Assembly: GCA_964020975.1 (NCBI GenBank)
Contig: OZ026613.1
Location: 60,765,668-60,829,667 of the forward strand
Length of the DNA stretch: 64,000 nucleotides
Reading direction: 5' to 3'
From: Hermodice carunculata
Taxonomy: Eukaryota; Annelida; Polychaeta; Eunicida; Amphinomidae
Position 1 is the first letter of the stretch. Each line of letters starts with the position of its first letter. Of the stretch, positions 12,465 to 23,157 are shown piece by piece. The position numbers were made by a program, and so were the translations under genes. Below the pieces are notes generated by a model that was not told the origin of the DNA, made no database searches, and saw only the letters and a program-made list of their open reading frames with translations.

Positions 12465-12600
12465 AAAACTAGGTGAGTCCGGAGTCTGCTACACCAGACT
12501 ACCTGAGTAGACATCCGCATCACACAAGCCCGAAGGGCGCGTGTGATGCGGATGTCACGAAGGTAGTCTGGTGTAGCAGACTCCGGACGAGCCTAGTTTT
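12465..12600. repeat. 136-bp near-perfect palindrome
   Basis: The left arm 12465-12525 and right arm 12541-12600 are reverse complements apart from a few mismatches around 12507-12513 and 12471-12475. The 15-base centre (12526-12540) contains GCCCGAAGGGC, itself a small hairpin. The arms start AAAACTAGG and end CCTAGTTTT. Transcribed, it would fold into one stem of about 60 bp. It abuts the MITE-like unit at 12604-12971, which shares GTAGTCTGGTG. Confidence 0.9.
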
Positions 12601-12603
12601 CTT

Positions 12604-12971
12604 TTTATCCCGTACTTAAGTACTATCAATTTTCATTTTTCATTGTAAATTTTAAAAAAACTACTATTAACAATTAAATAAAAGATAACAGACACAAGCT
12701 TCCCAATGTAGACATACGCGACCTCATTTTATTTTGCTTCTGGTGTATGAATACATTAAGTTCATAAACAAAGTGAACAGTCAACGTAGTCTGGTGCATA
12801 GCCACGTAGTATGGTCAGATCCATGCCATATAACGGAATGAACACAAGAATGGAAAGAAAGTAGTGCAACACAACGTAGTCTGGTGCATAACCACGTAGT
12901 ATGGTCAGTCAGACTACGTAGTCTGTATTAAGTCCATTTTTAAAGTAATATGGCCCTAAGTACGGGATAAA
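12604..12971. mobile_element. MITE-like unit, TTTATCCCGTACTTA ends
   Basis: The left end, TTTATCCCGTACTTA (12604-12618), is repeated inverted at the right end, TAAGTACGGGATAAA (12957-12971). Inside are two direct copies of ACGTAGTCTGGTGCATA followed by CCACGTAGTATGGTCAG, about 90 bp apart (near 12783 and 12873). No clear target-site duplication was found. It may form a composite with the adjacent palindrome at 12465-12600. Confidence 0.65.
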
Positions 12972-12974
12972 TAT

Positions 12975-14505
12975 GATGAACTCATACTGAAGTTGAACAC
13001 TTGACGTATGATTATACAATTGTAGTCATTCAGCCTGCTCAATACATGGCTCTCTGGACCTAGCAGCACCATATATTCACCAAGGCTGATGGCCATAGTG
13101 AATATTGGTGTTGTCAGGTCCTGAGATTTTGATTGAATTCAAACATTATGGCTGTTTATCATGTTTTTTTATATGACCTTAAATATAACAATTCAGGAAA
13201 CATTTCATAACATACATTCTTTTCTCTGGCAAGAATTTCTCTAGGTCTCTGACCCAAAGTGTGAACCGCAAACATGACCACGCTATGCCCGAAGTGTTTT
13301 TGCTTATGACAAGTTAAATATGTTGGTTGAATACCACATAGATCCTTAAATTTTCTTGAGAAACATCAACCAAGCATTCAGCAATCAGCCATATGTTCAC
13401 CTCTGTCATGCTTGCAGTATGATGGGCAGGAGACCATTCAACAATGAACTATCTACCTGACTGGGATGGGCACCAGCTATGATTCACAATCTGATTGGTT
13501 GGTAAACATGATGACATTGGGGAAACCATTTTTTTTCTTTTTGGTCAGAGCTCCCCTCCCCATTATATCATTATATTTAAGTACACTCTAATTGCCACAC
13601 CAGTAGCGATCATATGGAAACACTGGAATCCACTCCTGGAAATGTGCCTTTACACATTCACAAGCCCCTATTCAGGGCATCAACTGTAATATGATTACAG
13701 TGACCATTCAAGCCAAAATCAAAGTTTGAATCCACTGATGTTAGTGAGGTCAAGCCAGATTTTCCACCAATAAAAACCCAGCAGATTAAAAATTCTTTGA
13801 ATCAAATCCTTCCATGGAAACCAACCCTTCCATTCACTAGAAATACATCTATGCCATCACAATACATGTGCACACATAGCAAAGAATCTGTTACCCCATG
13901 CCCCATGGTATATATATATGTTACGCTTCTCAGTGTTCCCAACAGTTCCTGATGAGTTGCAGGTTGCAACAAAACTAGTAGAATGTTTCATTCATTAGCC
14001 ACAATGGCCACTTGCCCTTTACAGTCACTGGGGAAACCATGCTTCGATCTATCTATCATGATGGCCTCTATACAATCTAGTGACTGATAATCCTGACTGT
14101 TTTGGAGAATGCATGTGTGCTCATCTGACTTAAGCTATAAAGTATCACAATCATGTGAGCCTGCCATTGCCAATAACAGACCCTAAAATGACAGTTATAT
14201 TATAATAGTGTCCATGAACTACTTTTTCCGGCTTTGACCCACTTCCCATAAAACGCTCTTTTACTCAAAACTCGAAAATTCAGCAACAATTTGAGTGATC
14301 TTTAGCTCTACAAATAGCAATGTGTATATATCCTTTCTCAATGTATACTAAATCTGAAACATTTTCGGTCAAGGTCATATGGCTGTTTAGGAGAAGACGT
14401 ACATAACTTTTTCTGCTAAATTCCTGTATGGTCGATCCCTCTTATACCAAACAAAACATCTGCTTAATGTACATTACCATTAAATATAATGTGTCAAGTT
14501 TCTTA
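12975..14505. other. Intergenic stretch, no gene recognised
   Basis: Unique-looking AT-rich DNA with no convincing exon, RNA gene or bounded repeat. Confidence 0.5.
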
Positions 14506-14507
14506 GA

Positions 14508-14905
14508 AATAGATAGTGGATATAACCACTGTGACAAATAAGGCAGATATGTCAAAAGTTGAATTCTTCATTTACAGCAGGATGTGTTATTTTACCCATG
14601 CACCACTCTGTGAGCTGGCGGGGAAGGTACAGCAGGCCCATATATCACGGGATCAGTGGACTGTCACAGTAGAAAAAATTGTTCTTGCTCATTTAATACA
14701 AAATGTAAAGCAATTACCATTGGCTTTATGGAGTCTTGTGGTTTGCATGGATTAGATCACTGCCATTAATGTACACATGTAATGGCACTTCTCCGCATGT
14801 AAATTGAGCAGCACGGTTAATCTGCTGGGCTTAGCATGCAAATTGATGAAGTCAGACAAGCTTGTAATGTAATGTAATGACCACTGCTATTATATTTGTC
14901 AGATA
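14508..14905. repeat. Dispersed repeat, family D, copy 2
   Basis: Second copy of the roughly 400-bp unit at 5070-5480, in the same orientation. It keeps GTGACAAATAAGG, AAAATTGTTCTTGCTCATTT and GTCAGACAAGCTTGTAATG. The copies differ by many substitutions and small indels, so the family is old. Confidence 0.7.
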
Positions 14906-15004
14906 CCAACACATCTGTCACCTGCTTACAGAGTACAGACGTGTTCTACAAATTAAGTTGTATGAACATGTGGGATTTTCATTGGCACATATGCTATGCC
15001 AATA

Positions 15005-15181
15005 CAGTAATACCTATTGTGTGCAACCACTGCCATGAGCAGCCACACTACTTTTTACAGTTACATTGCTGTGACATAGGAATCCATTTCTTTGTAAATT
15101 TACCTGCAGTCACAGGTCACCTGTTGTATGTGGTCACTTTTTCTTGGCAGAAGGGGTGACCACATGCAGCAGGTTTTATTG
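15005..15181. mobile_element. TA-flanked MITE
   Basis: 177 bp between TA at 15003-15004 and TA at 15182-15183. The left end CAGTAATACCT matches the reversed right end CAATAAAACCT. Internal sequence (GACCACTTTT-like and GTGGTCACTTTTTC) is shared with the copy at 20923-21104, confirming the family. Confidence 0.75.
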
Positions 15182-16284
15182 TATGGGAACAACTTTCAGA
15201 TTTACCGTCATGGGCAAAACTTCAGAAAATAATTTTGTTCGCATTCATATACTATAATTTTTATAATATCTCCAGAATAATTTACAAATAAAAACTCACT
15301 ATAATGATAGCCTGGAGCATGTGCAGTTTGATTCTTCCATATCTGTATGTATGCAACTGTGGAGTAAACTTTACCTTACAATGTATTATCACTGGAAGTT
15401 TCATCTGCAAGCATAAGCTTCTAATCAAGCGTGCATGATATCTTGATTAGCATAGCCATGGGAACTTGGCCGCATAGGAAAGTCCCTACTTTTATAGTTG
15501 CTACATGCTCCCTAGACACCAATACCCTTTTTACAAGATGCTTGTTGTTACATGTATATGTATTTCCCTGAAATGAAAGTCTCCGGTTCCTGTTCCTTTA
15601 CAACAAGGGCAGCTGCCTTTCATGGACTGCAGGGGGGGGGGGGGGGACCTAAGTTATTGATTGGCTTATGATCACAAATCACTGTTTATTTTGTTTTTCT
15701 ACTCTTATTTGCACTGCCATAAACAATGTTCAGTTTTATTTCATTTCTACATGCAATCCAAACTTTTCACACGACATCAAGGTTGCCTAATCTACTGCCT
15801 CCATGCATCAGCATTTGACAAGACTGACTGAACCCTTTCAATGATCGTTGAACTTTTCCTACAAAGAGTATTTTTACCACACTTTCACAGGAACAAAAAA
15901 ACTGTTATTACCATGCTCTTGTTTGCAGTGCATAGTTCACTGACTCAGAAAACCACAAGATAGTTGGCTTCAGGTCTCATTTATAACATAAAAAAAAGAA
16001 AGAAAAAAACTTTCACGGTTGTTGTTGCAGTAATGATCAGTGCATGAGAGGCAAACAACTTTGATCATTCTCACAGCTGTAGCCATCCATGTTAAAAATT
16101 AAGACTATATCATCCTTTTTATCACTTATCATTTTCTACGCAGTGAATATTCACCCAAGTATGTAGCTTCTTGATATAATCTGGCCTCAAAGGTGCACAA
16201 CTCTTACTGGCTCCACTAAAATACAGCCTTTCTCATACATGGACACCTTTCAATAGCAGCCCCTTTTCACACACAGCATGTCAT

Positions 16285-17160
16285 TTCAATTACAGCTGTC
16301 GGACCTTTGAGAGACCACTCTGAGCAAATATCAACTGCCTTTTCAGACCATATTTGTCAAGTCCATTGCACTATCTTTTCCATGTTATTTTATGCTTTAC
16401 TGAGACAACACCTCCTCAGTGGGTTCACACTTAGACCTGTTTATGTTTTTAATGTAGTACTGTGACCTGAACATGTGACCTAGTAACCTACTTTTTGATA
16501 GGCACCTCAAGCACCTCAATAGCACCCTGTGATAAAAAATTTGGTAGTGAGTATTTTTGGAGATATGGCTTTAACAAGGCATGGACGTATGGATGCGCAG
16601 GTGACGACAATACCCCTCCGGACTTTAACCCCTCCAGCCTAAAGGCCGAGGGGTAAAAACACAAATATATCATGTCAATACATGTACAATGTATATGCAT
16701 TTCCAGGGAACCAGTATTTTGGTGCTATATCTGGGCATATTATCAAACGCAGAGGACAAGATCACTTGTGCAGAATGAAAGGCAGAAATGTGCCACCGAG
16801 AGTAGGTAGCCATTAAAGCCAGGAGCTTTTGCAAGCAAATATTTCTCGCTAACCTCTGTTCAGATTTGGTGTAGTAGCGTGTAACCTGGTTCATGATGCT
16901 AGCTTATCCATTTCTTGAGATATAGCAGCAATAACTTCACAGAGTGACCTTGAAATGGATTCAAGGTCATTGTTATTCTTCAGACTTGATATAGTCTCAT
17001 AAAAGGGCAATAAATTGTCAAGTTTTATATGAAACTCTTACAAAGCTGATCAACTGTAAATGTTTCCTGCTCCTATCCCACATGGCTCTTGAGATGTTGC
17101 ACACAGGAAATTTACACAGGCACCCAGGCATAGGATATCAAAATACCCCCTGGTGGCAAC
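16285..17160. repeat. Patchwork of repeat fragments
   Basis: About 16296-16420 is the left half of a TA-type MITE (CCTTTGAGAGACCACTCTGA, CTTTTCAGACCATATTTGTC). About 16440-16660 is a family I tail with GTGATAAAAAATTTGGTA, GAGATATGG, ACAATACCCCTCC and a CCTCCAGCCTAAAGGCCGAGG hairpin. About 16840-17160 contains further GTGACCTTGAAATGG-type repeat sequence ending in ATACCCCCTGGTGG. No gene is seen. Confidence 0.55.
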
Positions 17161-17294
17161 TCAAGAGCTGATGAGGATAAACTGCACTGGTGAAAGTCTG
17201 GAATGAGACAAGTGTTTCTTGGCACTAACTAGTTGGCACTAAACCTGTACCAATTTGCAAGTTCTTGACTCACTTTACAATTCTGACAGGTGCC

Positions 17295-18478
17295 ACGTGT
17301 ATGGAAGTTTTACTGTTCAATAATTCATAAAACCCAGAGTTTTGTTCACAAAGCTGTGGGGTTTACTTTTTCAAAGCCCTGGATTTTGTACCAAAATCCT
17401 GAGTTTTGCTAACAAAACCATGGGTTTTATCACAAAACCATGGGTTTTGCTTAGTTATTGAATTTTGATATGATTTTGGGACAAAACCTTGGGTTTTGTA
17501 TACAAATCCATGGGTGTCATGAACAAAACTCAGTGTTAAGTTACAAATCCCTGGGTTTTATAGCAAAACCTAGAGTTTTGAGCATGAAACCCACTGTTTA
17601 AGAGCAAAACTCTGAGTTTTGATTCCAAAACCCTCTGTTTTGTTATGTTTTGAACATACAAAAACTCTGAGTTTTGTTCCCATAACCCTCGGTTTTGCCT
17701 AAAACCCTTGGGTTTTGTAACACTGTAAAATAACAGACCAAATCCCACGGTTTTGCTGCCCACAAAACCCAGAGTTTTGTATTGTACAAAATCATAGGTT
17801 TTGTGAGATTGCAAAACTCTGGGTTTTGTGATATCACAAATCCCGGGGTTTTGAAATAGGGCAATACCCAGGGTTTGGTAACCAACCAATCATGACAGTT
17901 GTTATTTGGTATGCCTAGGATACTCAACTTAAAAATAGCACCAACTACAAGTGGTTCAGGTTGTGTGATCATTAATATCATTATTGGTTACCACGCACCT
18001 ATTTTAAAATTAAGTTCTCCACGACACAACAAAGATATATGTATGAATTACACAATGAGAGGCTGTGCATTCAGTGAAATAATCCACAAGGCACGAAGTG
18101 CCCCATGGACTTTTCACTAAATGCACAGCCTCAAGTTCCTTAATTTGCTTAAAACTCCAATCTGTTGCAAATAATCAATTTAATGCACGATATGATGAAG
18201 TCCAAGAAATTTTGATGATCTAAATGGCGTTTTTGGTCCAATTTTCCAACCATTATTGTCTAAATATTCCAGTTATTGTTTGCTGTCATAGTGTCCTTGA
18301 CAGGGGTGACCTGGCCACTTACCTTCCAGGCCTGGGTTTTGTTACAAAGCTCATGGTTTTAAGTACAATGCCCTTGGTTTTGCTCACAAAATCCAGGGTT
18401 TTGTATTACAAGACCCTGGGTTTTGTACACAAAACTCTGGTTTTTGTGACTTATTAAACAGTACAACTTCCATACACA
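17295..18478. mobile_element. Foldback element made of AAAACCCTGGGTTTT palindromes
   Basis: Both ends carry the inverted pair GTGTATGGAAGTTTTACTGT / ACAGTACAACTTCCATACAC, extending about 35 bp. Between them are roughly 21 palindromic units at 17336-17880 and 6 more at 18328-18445, each a variant of AAAACCC(T/A)(G/T)GGTTTT, spaced about 19-27 bp. The centre holds another hairpin (18059-18132, arms GAGGCTGTGCAT/ATGCACAGCCTC). It contains no credible protein: the open frames here are readings of the repeat itself. No target-site duplication was identified. Family unknown. Confidence 0.75.
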
Positions 18479-18479
18479 T

Positions 18480-19470
18480 GCAGGTATAATTCAAAAAAGT
18501 TTTTTTACAAATGAGACTGCTAGCACAAAAATTGAAGCAGATGATAACTGCCTTCTGTCTGCTTTAGCTGTGTCTCAGCAAGAAAGGGTTACAGTGACCT
18601 GCTATGCCAAAGACTTCTCTTGTCTACCAAGCCACATGCAGCCTCTACAGCTGACTTGTACAGCAATGTCCAAAATGTCCACATCTCAAGACACCACTGC
18701 AACAAAATTCACTTTATATGTAAGCCAAAGGGTTAGCTCAGTCACATTAGCCTTAAGAAAAGTGTCCTGTCTTTGAAAAAACAAAAACAAAAAATTAAAA
18801 AAAAAAAAAAACAAAGACCAAAGACCAAAATTAAAACCTCAATACTACAGCTGTGCATACCATGGTAGCTTTCACAGAGGAAGTTGTCAAGAAGCTCTTG
18901 TGCAGTTGGTTTAAGTACCATTAGCCACTGGAGTGCCTTTTGAAAGTTCTGCCAGGTATGACTGATGTGGCTTATAAGCAATAGACTGCTTAGGTCACAG
19001 AAGCTCAAATGAAGCCCAATATATCACTACATATCACCCTATATAGATAGAAACAGCCTGGATATGTTGAAAGCTGCCTTGCTGATATATGAAAAACCAG
19101 GGCTATAGATGAGAAGTAAGCGGGCTGTTATATGGCAAACACAGGCTGATGGATGCCTACTTCATAAATTTAGCAGGCCAATAGATAACCAGCGTAGCGT
19201 AACAGGCCTATTACAATAGCTAGATGGGCGACGTGTCAATTTGACATGTGCATGCGTGTGTCCACAACTTGTGCTGCACCTGTAATTAGCAAAGTGAAAT
19301 GACATGCGTACATTGGACTGCTTCACATTTTTCTCTCACAACACCCCAAGTGTCTGTCACTTACTAGGCCTAGGTCTATATCGCATCTAATCCCAGCTCG
19401 CTTATCAAATTTGTTTCAGCGCAAATCAATATTTGTGTTTGTTGACTTATTTACATCATAACGGTGATAT
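18480..19470. other. Intergenic stretch, no gene recognised
   Basis: About 18530-18595 resembles the right end of a TTAA-type MITE (AGATGATAACTG, AGCAAGAAAGGGTTAC). An A-rich run lies at about 18779-18820. Sequence at 19040-19240 carries TATAGATGAGAAG/GGCTGATGGATG motifs related to the foldback at 19475-19609 and may be part of the same element. Confidence 0.45.
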
Positions 19471-19474
19471 ATCA

Positions 19475-19609
19475 GTTATCACATGGTTGATGATATATGG
19501 GCCTGTCTATGAGCCTGAAGGACCATCTATCAGTCTGAGTGAAGCTCAGGTCTATAGATGGTCCCTCAGGCTCATAGATGGGCCAATATATGATCAACTA
19601 TGTGATAAC
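19475..19609. repeat. Foldback palindrome, ~63-bp arms
   Basis: The left arm from GTTATCACATGGTTGATGAT to CCATCTAT and CTGAG is repeated inverted to GATAAC at 19609, with CTCAG, ATAGATGG, GGCTCATAGATGGGCC and ATGATCAACTATGTGATAAC. The loop is about 8-10 bases. Mismatches are few. Related motifs lie upstream at 19080-19240. Confidence 0.8.
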
Positions 19610-20230
19610 TTATATATAAAATATGTAAATGACAGAACTTGATTCTGTGCACTTCTGGAACCTTATACATTTGGAACACAGTTACTTCAAACTGAATGCC
19701 TCGGGCTTTAAATCTTTATTATTCTACGAACATTACCAGGATTGTGTGGGGAGAAAAGAAAAAAAAATCATTTTTCCGTAATTTTATGTGTATGTGTATG
19801 TGTGTATTTCACTTTTTGGGGGGTCATCGTGCAAGATACAAAATTTCATTATTCATACATGTAACTGAGGGTAATGTAAAACCATCAACCAGAAGTGGTT
19901 AGGCCAACTGATTCCAAAGTGCTGAATTTGCAGATCCAACATCTTTCCTATTTATATCTGTAAACCATGGTAGAATTTACTTTGAGGTGACAATTGGTGG
20001 CTGCAAGAGCTTACAGGAAATTGATGTCTGATTTTTGGTGGTCAAGCAAATTTGAATGGAAATAAACTGGTGTCATTTTTTTTTCTAATCAAACTGAGAT
20101 TTCTTGTGCTAAGTATCTGTCCTGGACAGAGACTCTAACTTTCATCAACATATTTTGGTGCATCTTAAGACACATATGGATATAAATGATATGCTGGTGT
20201 CTGCTGGCAGTTGGTTTAATTTAGCATTAA

Positions 20231-20419
20231 CTTTTCCCCCTTCACAAGCCAAAACTGGCTGGTGGTCCACCGTTGTCTCCTTCAGTGTTGTCAAATAATT
20301 TCAAGAATAATGAAAAAAATTTGAGAAATGTAAATGACACCTATCAAGATCACATGCCCCAGGTGCCCAACTCATGCCATGGAAAGCTATTGACTCAGTT
20401 GTAACTCAAGGGTAAAGGG
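20231..20419. mobile_element. TTAA-flanked MITE
   Basis: 189 bp between TTAA at 20227-20230 and TTAA at 20420-20423. The left end CTTTTCCCCCTTCA resembles the reversed right end CCCTTTACCCTTGA. Internal phrases CACCTATCAAGATCACATGCCCC and CATGGAAAGCTATTGACTC recur in the copies at 37658 and 40463. TTAA duplications are typical of piggyBac and Kolobok superfamilies; which one applies is not decided. Confidence 0.7.
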
Positions 20420-20922
20420 TTAAAGGACATGCTAGTTTCTGTATGATTACAAATTAGTCTGCAAATATCAGGGACCACTGGTACCATTCTGATTCACTAA
20501 TTAGCCAAATGATAATGCTTTGTTCACTTGGCTAAAGAAATTTGTAAAATGATAATTTATTTAATCATGAATTACATAAGAGTCAGGTGAAATTCTGCCG
20601 TGATTACTGTTTTACATGTATTTCCTGAATTGGCTACAAATTTGAAGGCCAAGATCTGTCCCTTAAATGTGGTAGTTTGTTGGTTGGCAGCAGGGATCCT
20701 AGGGACTGTAGGGACAGTTCCCTTAGATTGCACTTGCTAGTATGGAGTCACTCAGCTTGCTTCTCACCAAAATGCCCTTCAGATTTTTGCATCTTTCTTA
20801 GGCAAAGGTGGGTCACGTGAGAAATGGGATAGTCTCCAGTAATGTAACATGAGGTCTTTGATCTTGGGATTACATGGGTTGTAATCAAGTACCAAGAAAA
20901 GCTGGTTAGAGATTTCTCTCTA

Positions 20923-21104
20923 CAGGGAAACCTGTTTTGAGAGATCACTGTGAGGAAAGATCACCTGCTTTTTCAGACCATGTTTACCATGTCCTTCTTG
21001 CCATCTTTCCCATGTTACTGCACCCCCATCAAGAGACAACCTGCCGTATGTGACCACTTTTTTTGCCCTGCCTTAGGGGAAGTCTCTCAAAGCAGGTTTC
21101 ATTG
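20923..21104. mobile_element. TA-flanked MITE
   Basis: 182 bp between TA at 20921-20922 and TA at 21105-21106. The left end CAGGGAAACCTGTTTTGAGA matches the reversed right end CAATGAAACCTGCTTTGAGA. The middle carries CCATGTTACTGCACCCCCAT, as in 38816 and 50603. Confidence 0.85.
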
Positions 21105-21385
21105 TATATGGATTATTCCAGAAGTTCTGGTCCCATATCAGATATGTCAAGAGTGCCTTCGATTTGTTTTCAATAACAGTTCAAAAGGCACCACTTTCCA
21201 GAAATATTTGGGTCATGCATATACAGGTGTTGCTCCCTATCAGTCGTGTCTGACCAGGTCTTTGTGACTCTCAGGTATTAGCTGCATGGAAACATTTTTT
21301 ATACATGTGATCGATGGCATGATTTGTATGTAGCTATTACTGGCCCTTAATCATGTTAATTGTCAGGCCTCTCATGTCAGCACTC

Positions 21386-21545
21386 CAGTGCTTCCTGTCT
21401 TGAGAGACCACCTGAACAGAATACTGCATGCTTTAGTACTTTTCATGTTATTAATACCTCCTATGAAAATGATGAAAGACCACCTGTCTTGAGAGATCAC
21501 AATTTGGTCATCACTATGGGTGGTCTTTTAAGACAGATTTCATTG
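21386..21545. mobile_element. TA-type MITE, degenerate
   Basis: Left end CAGTGCTTCCTGTCTTGAGA and reversed right end CAATGAAATCTGTCTTAAAA. Internal ACTTTTCATGTTATTAATACC and GAGAGATCACAATTTGGTCATC match the copies at 28695 and 38816. The TA flanks have decayed. Confidence 0.65.
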
Positions 21546-21549
21546 AAGT

Positions 21550-22510
21550 ATATTATCACTGGCTCTTCAATCACTGATTTTCCTACACATGATTCTGAAT
21601 TCACAAGTTCACCAATGGCGCTATGTCTATCTCGACCAGTTATCATATCTGTGATTTTCATTTAAATGACACAAAGTCTATTGGGGGCTGGCTCATGTTC
21701 ATAATTACTTGGTCCCTAATTGCTGATTTGCCAACGACATACTCTCCATAACTACTGGTTCTCTATTTAACGTTTCTTCTAATACACCACAAAAAGTTCA
21801 GGTCTGTATCACAGGATCTTGGATCACCAGTTTTCTAATCACACACATTCTCAGCTGAATGATCAGTCAGCTGAAGTAAAAGCATGGAAGCAGAGGACAA
21901 TAAGCTGGTTTTAGCTAGATGGATTGGGTTTATGAAGAGATTCATTCACATGTTTTGGGGGTGACATTTGGAGAAAATCATCAATAGTCACTGGTTAGTC
22001 AGCCTGATCTGATGATCTCTATGCACGTTTTTGATCCTTCATTTACCAAGACACATCTGGTGTTATAATAAGTATAATGTCCAATTGGTCAGTAAATGTG
22101 TCCCAAAATGAAAAATTGTAATTTCTGTACTGTACACAGCATGTGTTCATAGCTAAGAATTCAAAAATTATATGCGTAACATCGAAATTGGAAGTTTCAA
22201 TCAGCTATTCTTTCCAAATTTTCTTCAAATAAGATAAAACTACAATGGCTCTGCAGATAAAACATTGCTGATAGTATTCCATTATTCTACAATGATTGAT
22301 ACCTCATAATATTGTACACCCATTAGAAGCCCACAGACTCTTCATGAGTAGCCACTAGGTCAAAGCATGACCATCAGTATCAATGTCCTGCTTGTTTTAC
22401 CTTTAGACCTCCAAAGCTTTGTCTCAAAAATGGAACCCACACTTCATGGACCATAGGTCTGACTCCCCTGATGAGAGTCACAACAGACAAAAACAAAAAA
22501 CAAAACAAAA
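21550..22510. other. Intergenic stretch, no gene recognised
   Basis: Unique-looking DNA. An AAAACAAAAAACAAAAC run at 22490-22510 directly precedes the family A head. Confidence 0.5.
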
Positions 22511-23157
22511 ACAAGAGGCCCATGGGCCAAATGCTCTGCTGGCATCATGGCAATATTGCACCTGCTCATTTCCAAGTTGTGAGTCCTCAAGTGACTTATG
22601 AACATACAAAGCTTATATACATGTATATTTAATGTAAAAATTGTCCACCAGATGGCACTCCACTCCACATGTAATCATAGCTTATTTGCTCCTGTGATGA
22701 ATATTGTTGCATATGCCAAGACAACAATGAACGAGTCCTTAACTTTATGTCCTCAGTGACCTTGGGACAGACGATCCAACGACACCCAGATTATGTAATA
22801 CAAGAGGCCCATAGGCCTGCCTGGTGCTGTACTGACATTACCATTGAAGTCCAAGCTACACCCTACCATTACAAAATCACCTCTTTCAACTTTACAGGCA
22901 TGGTGAACTCACAAAATACATCAAGGTCACTGATATTATATACAATTCTAGCTTTGGACATTGTTTATATATCCTATAAATTTGGCAAGTTTAATCCGAT
23001 TACTTTTCAAGATATGGAATTTTATATCTTGAAACACATTTTGGCTCATAATTTCCATCAAATTATACATGTAGGTGGTGCCACTAGTATCATTAGCAAC
23101 TGAGACTTTTACCTCCTCTACAATCCCACCAAATTTGGTGAAGATCTGCCACAAATT

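Noticed and set aside
17536-17981. Minus-strand frames of 112-117 codons with repeated TKPRVL-like peptides
   Set aside because: They are translations of the palindromic array and change frame with its spacing; no coding signal.
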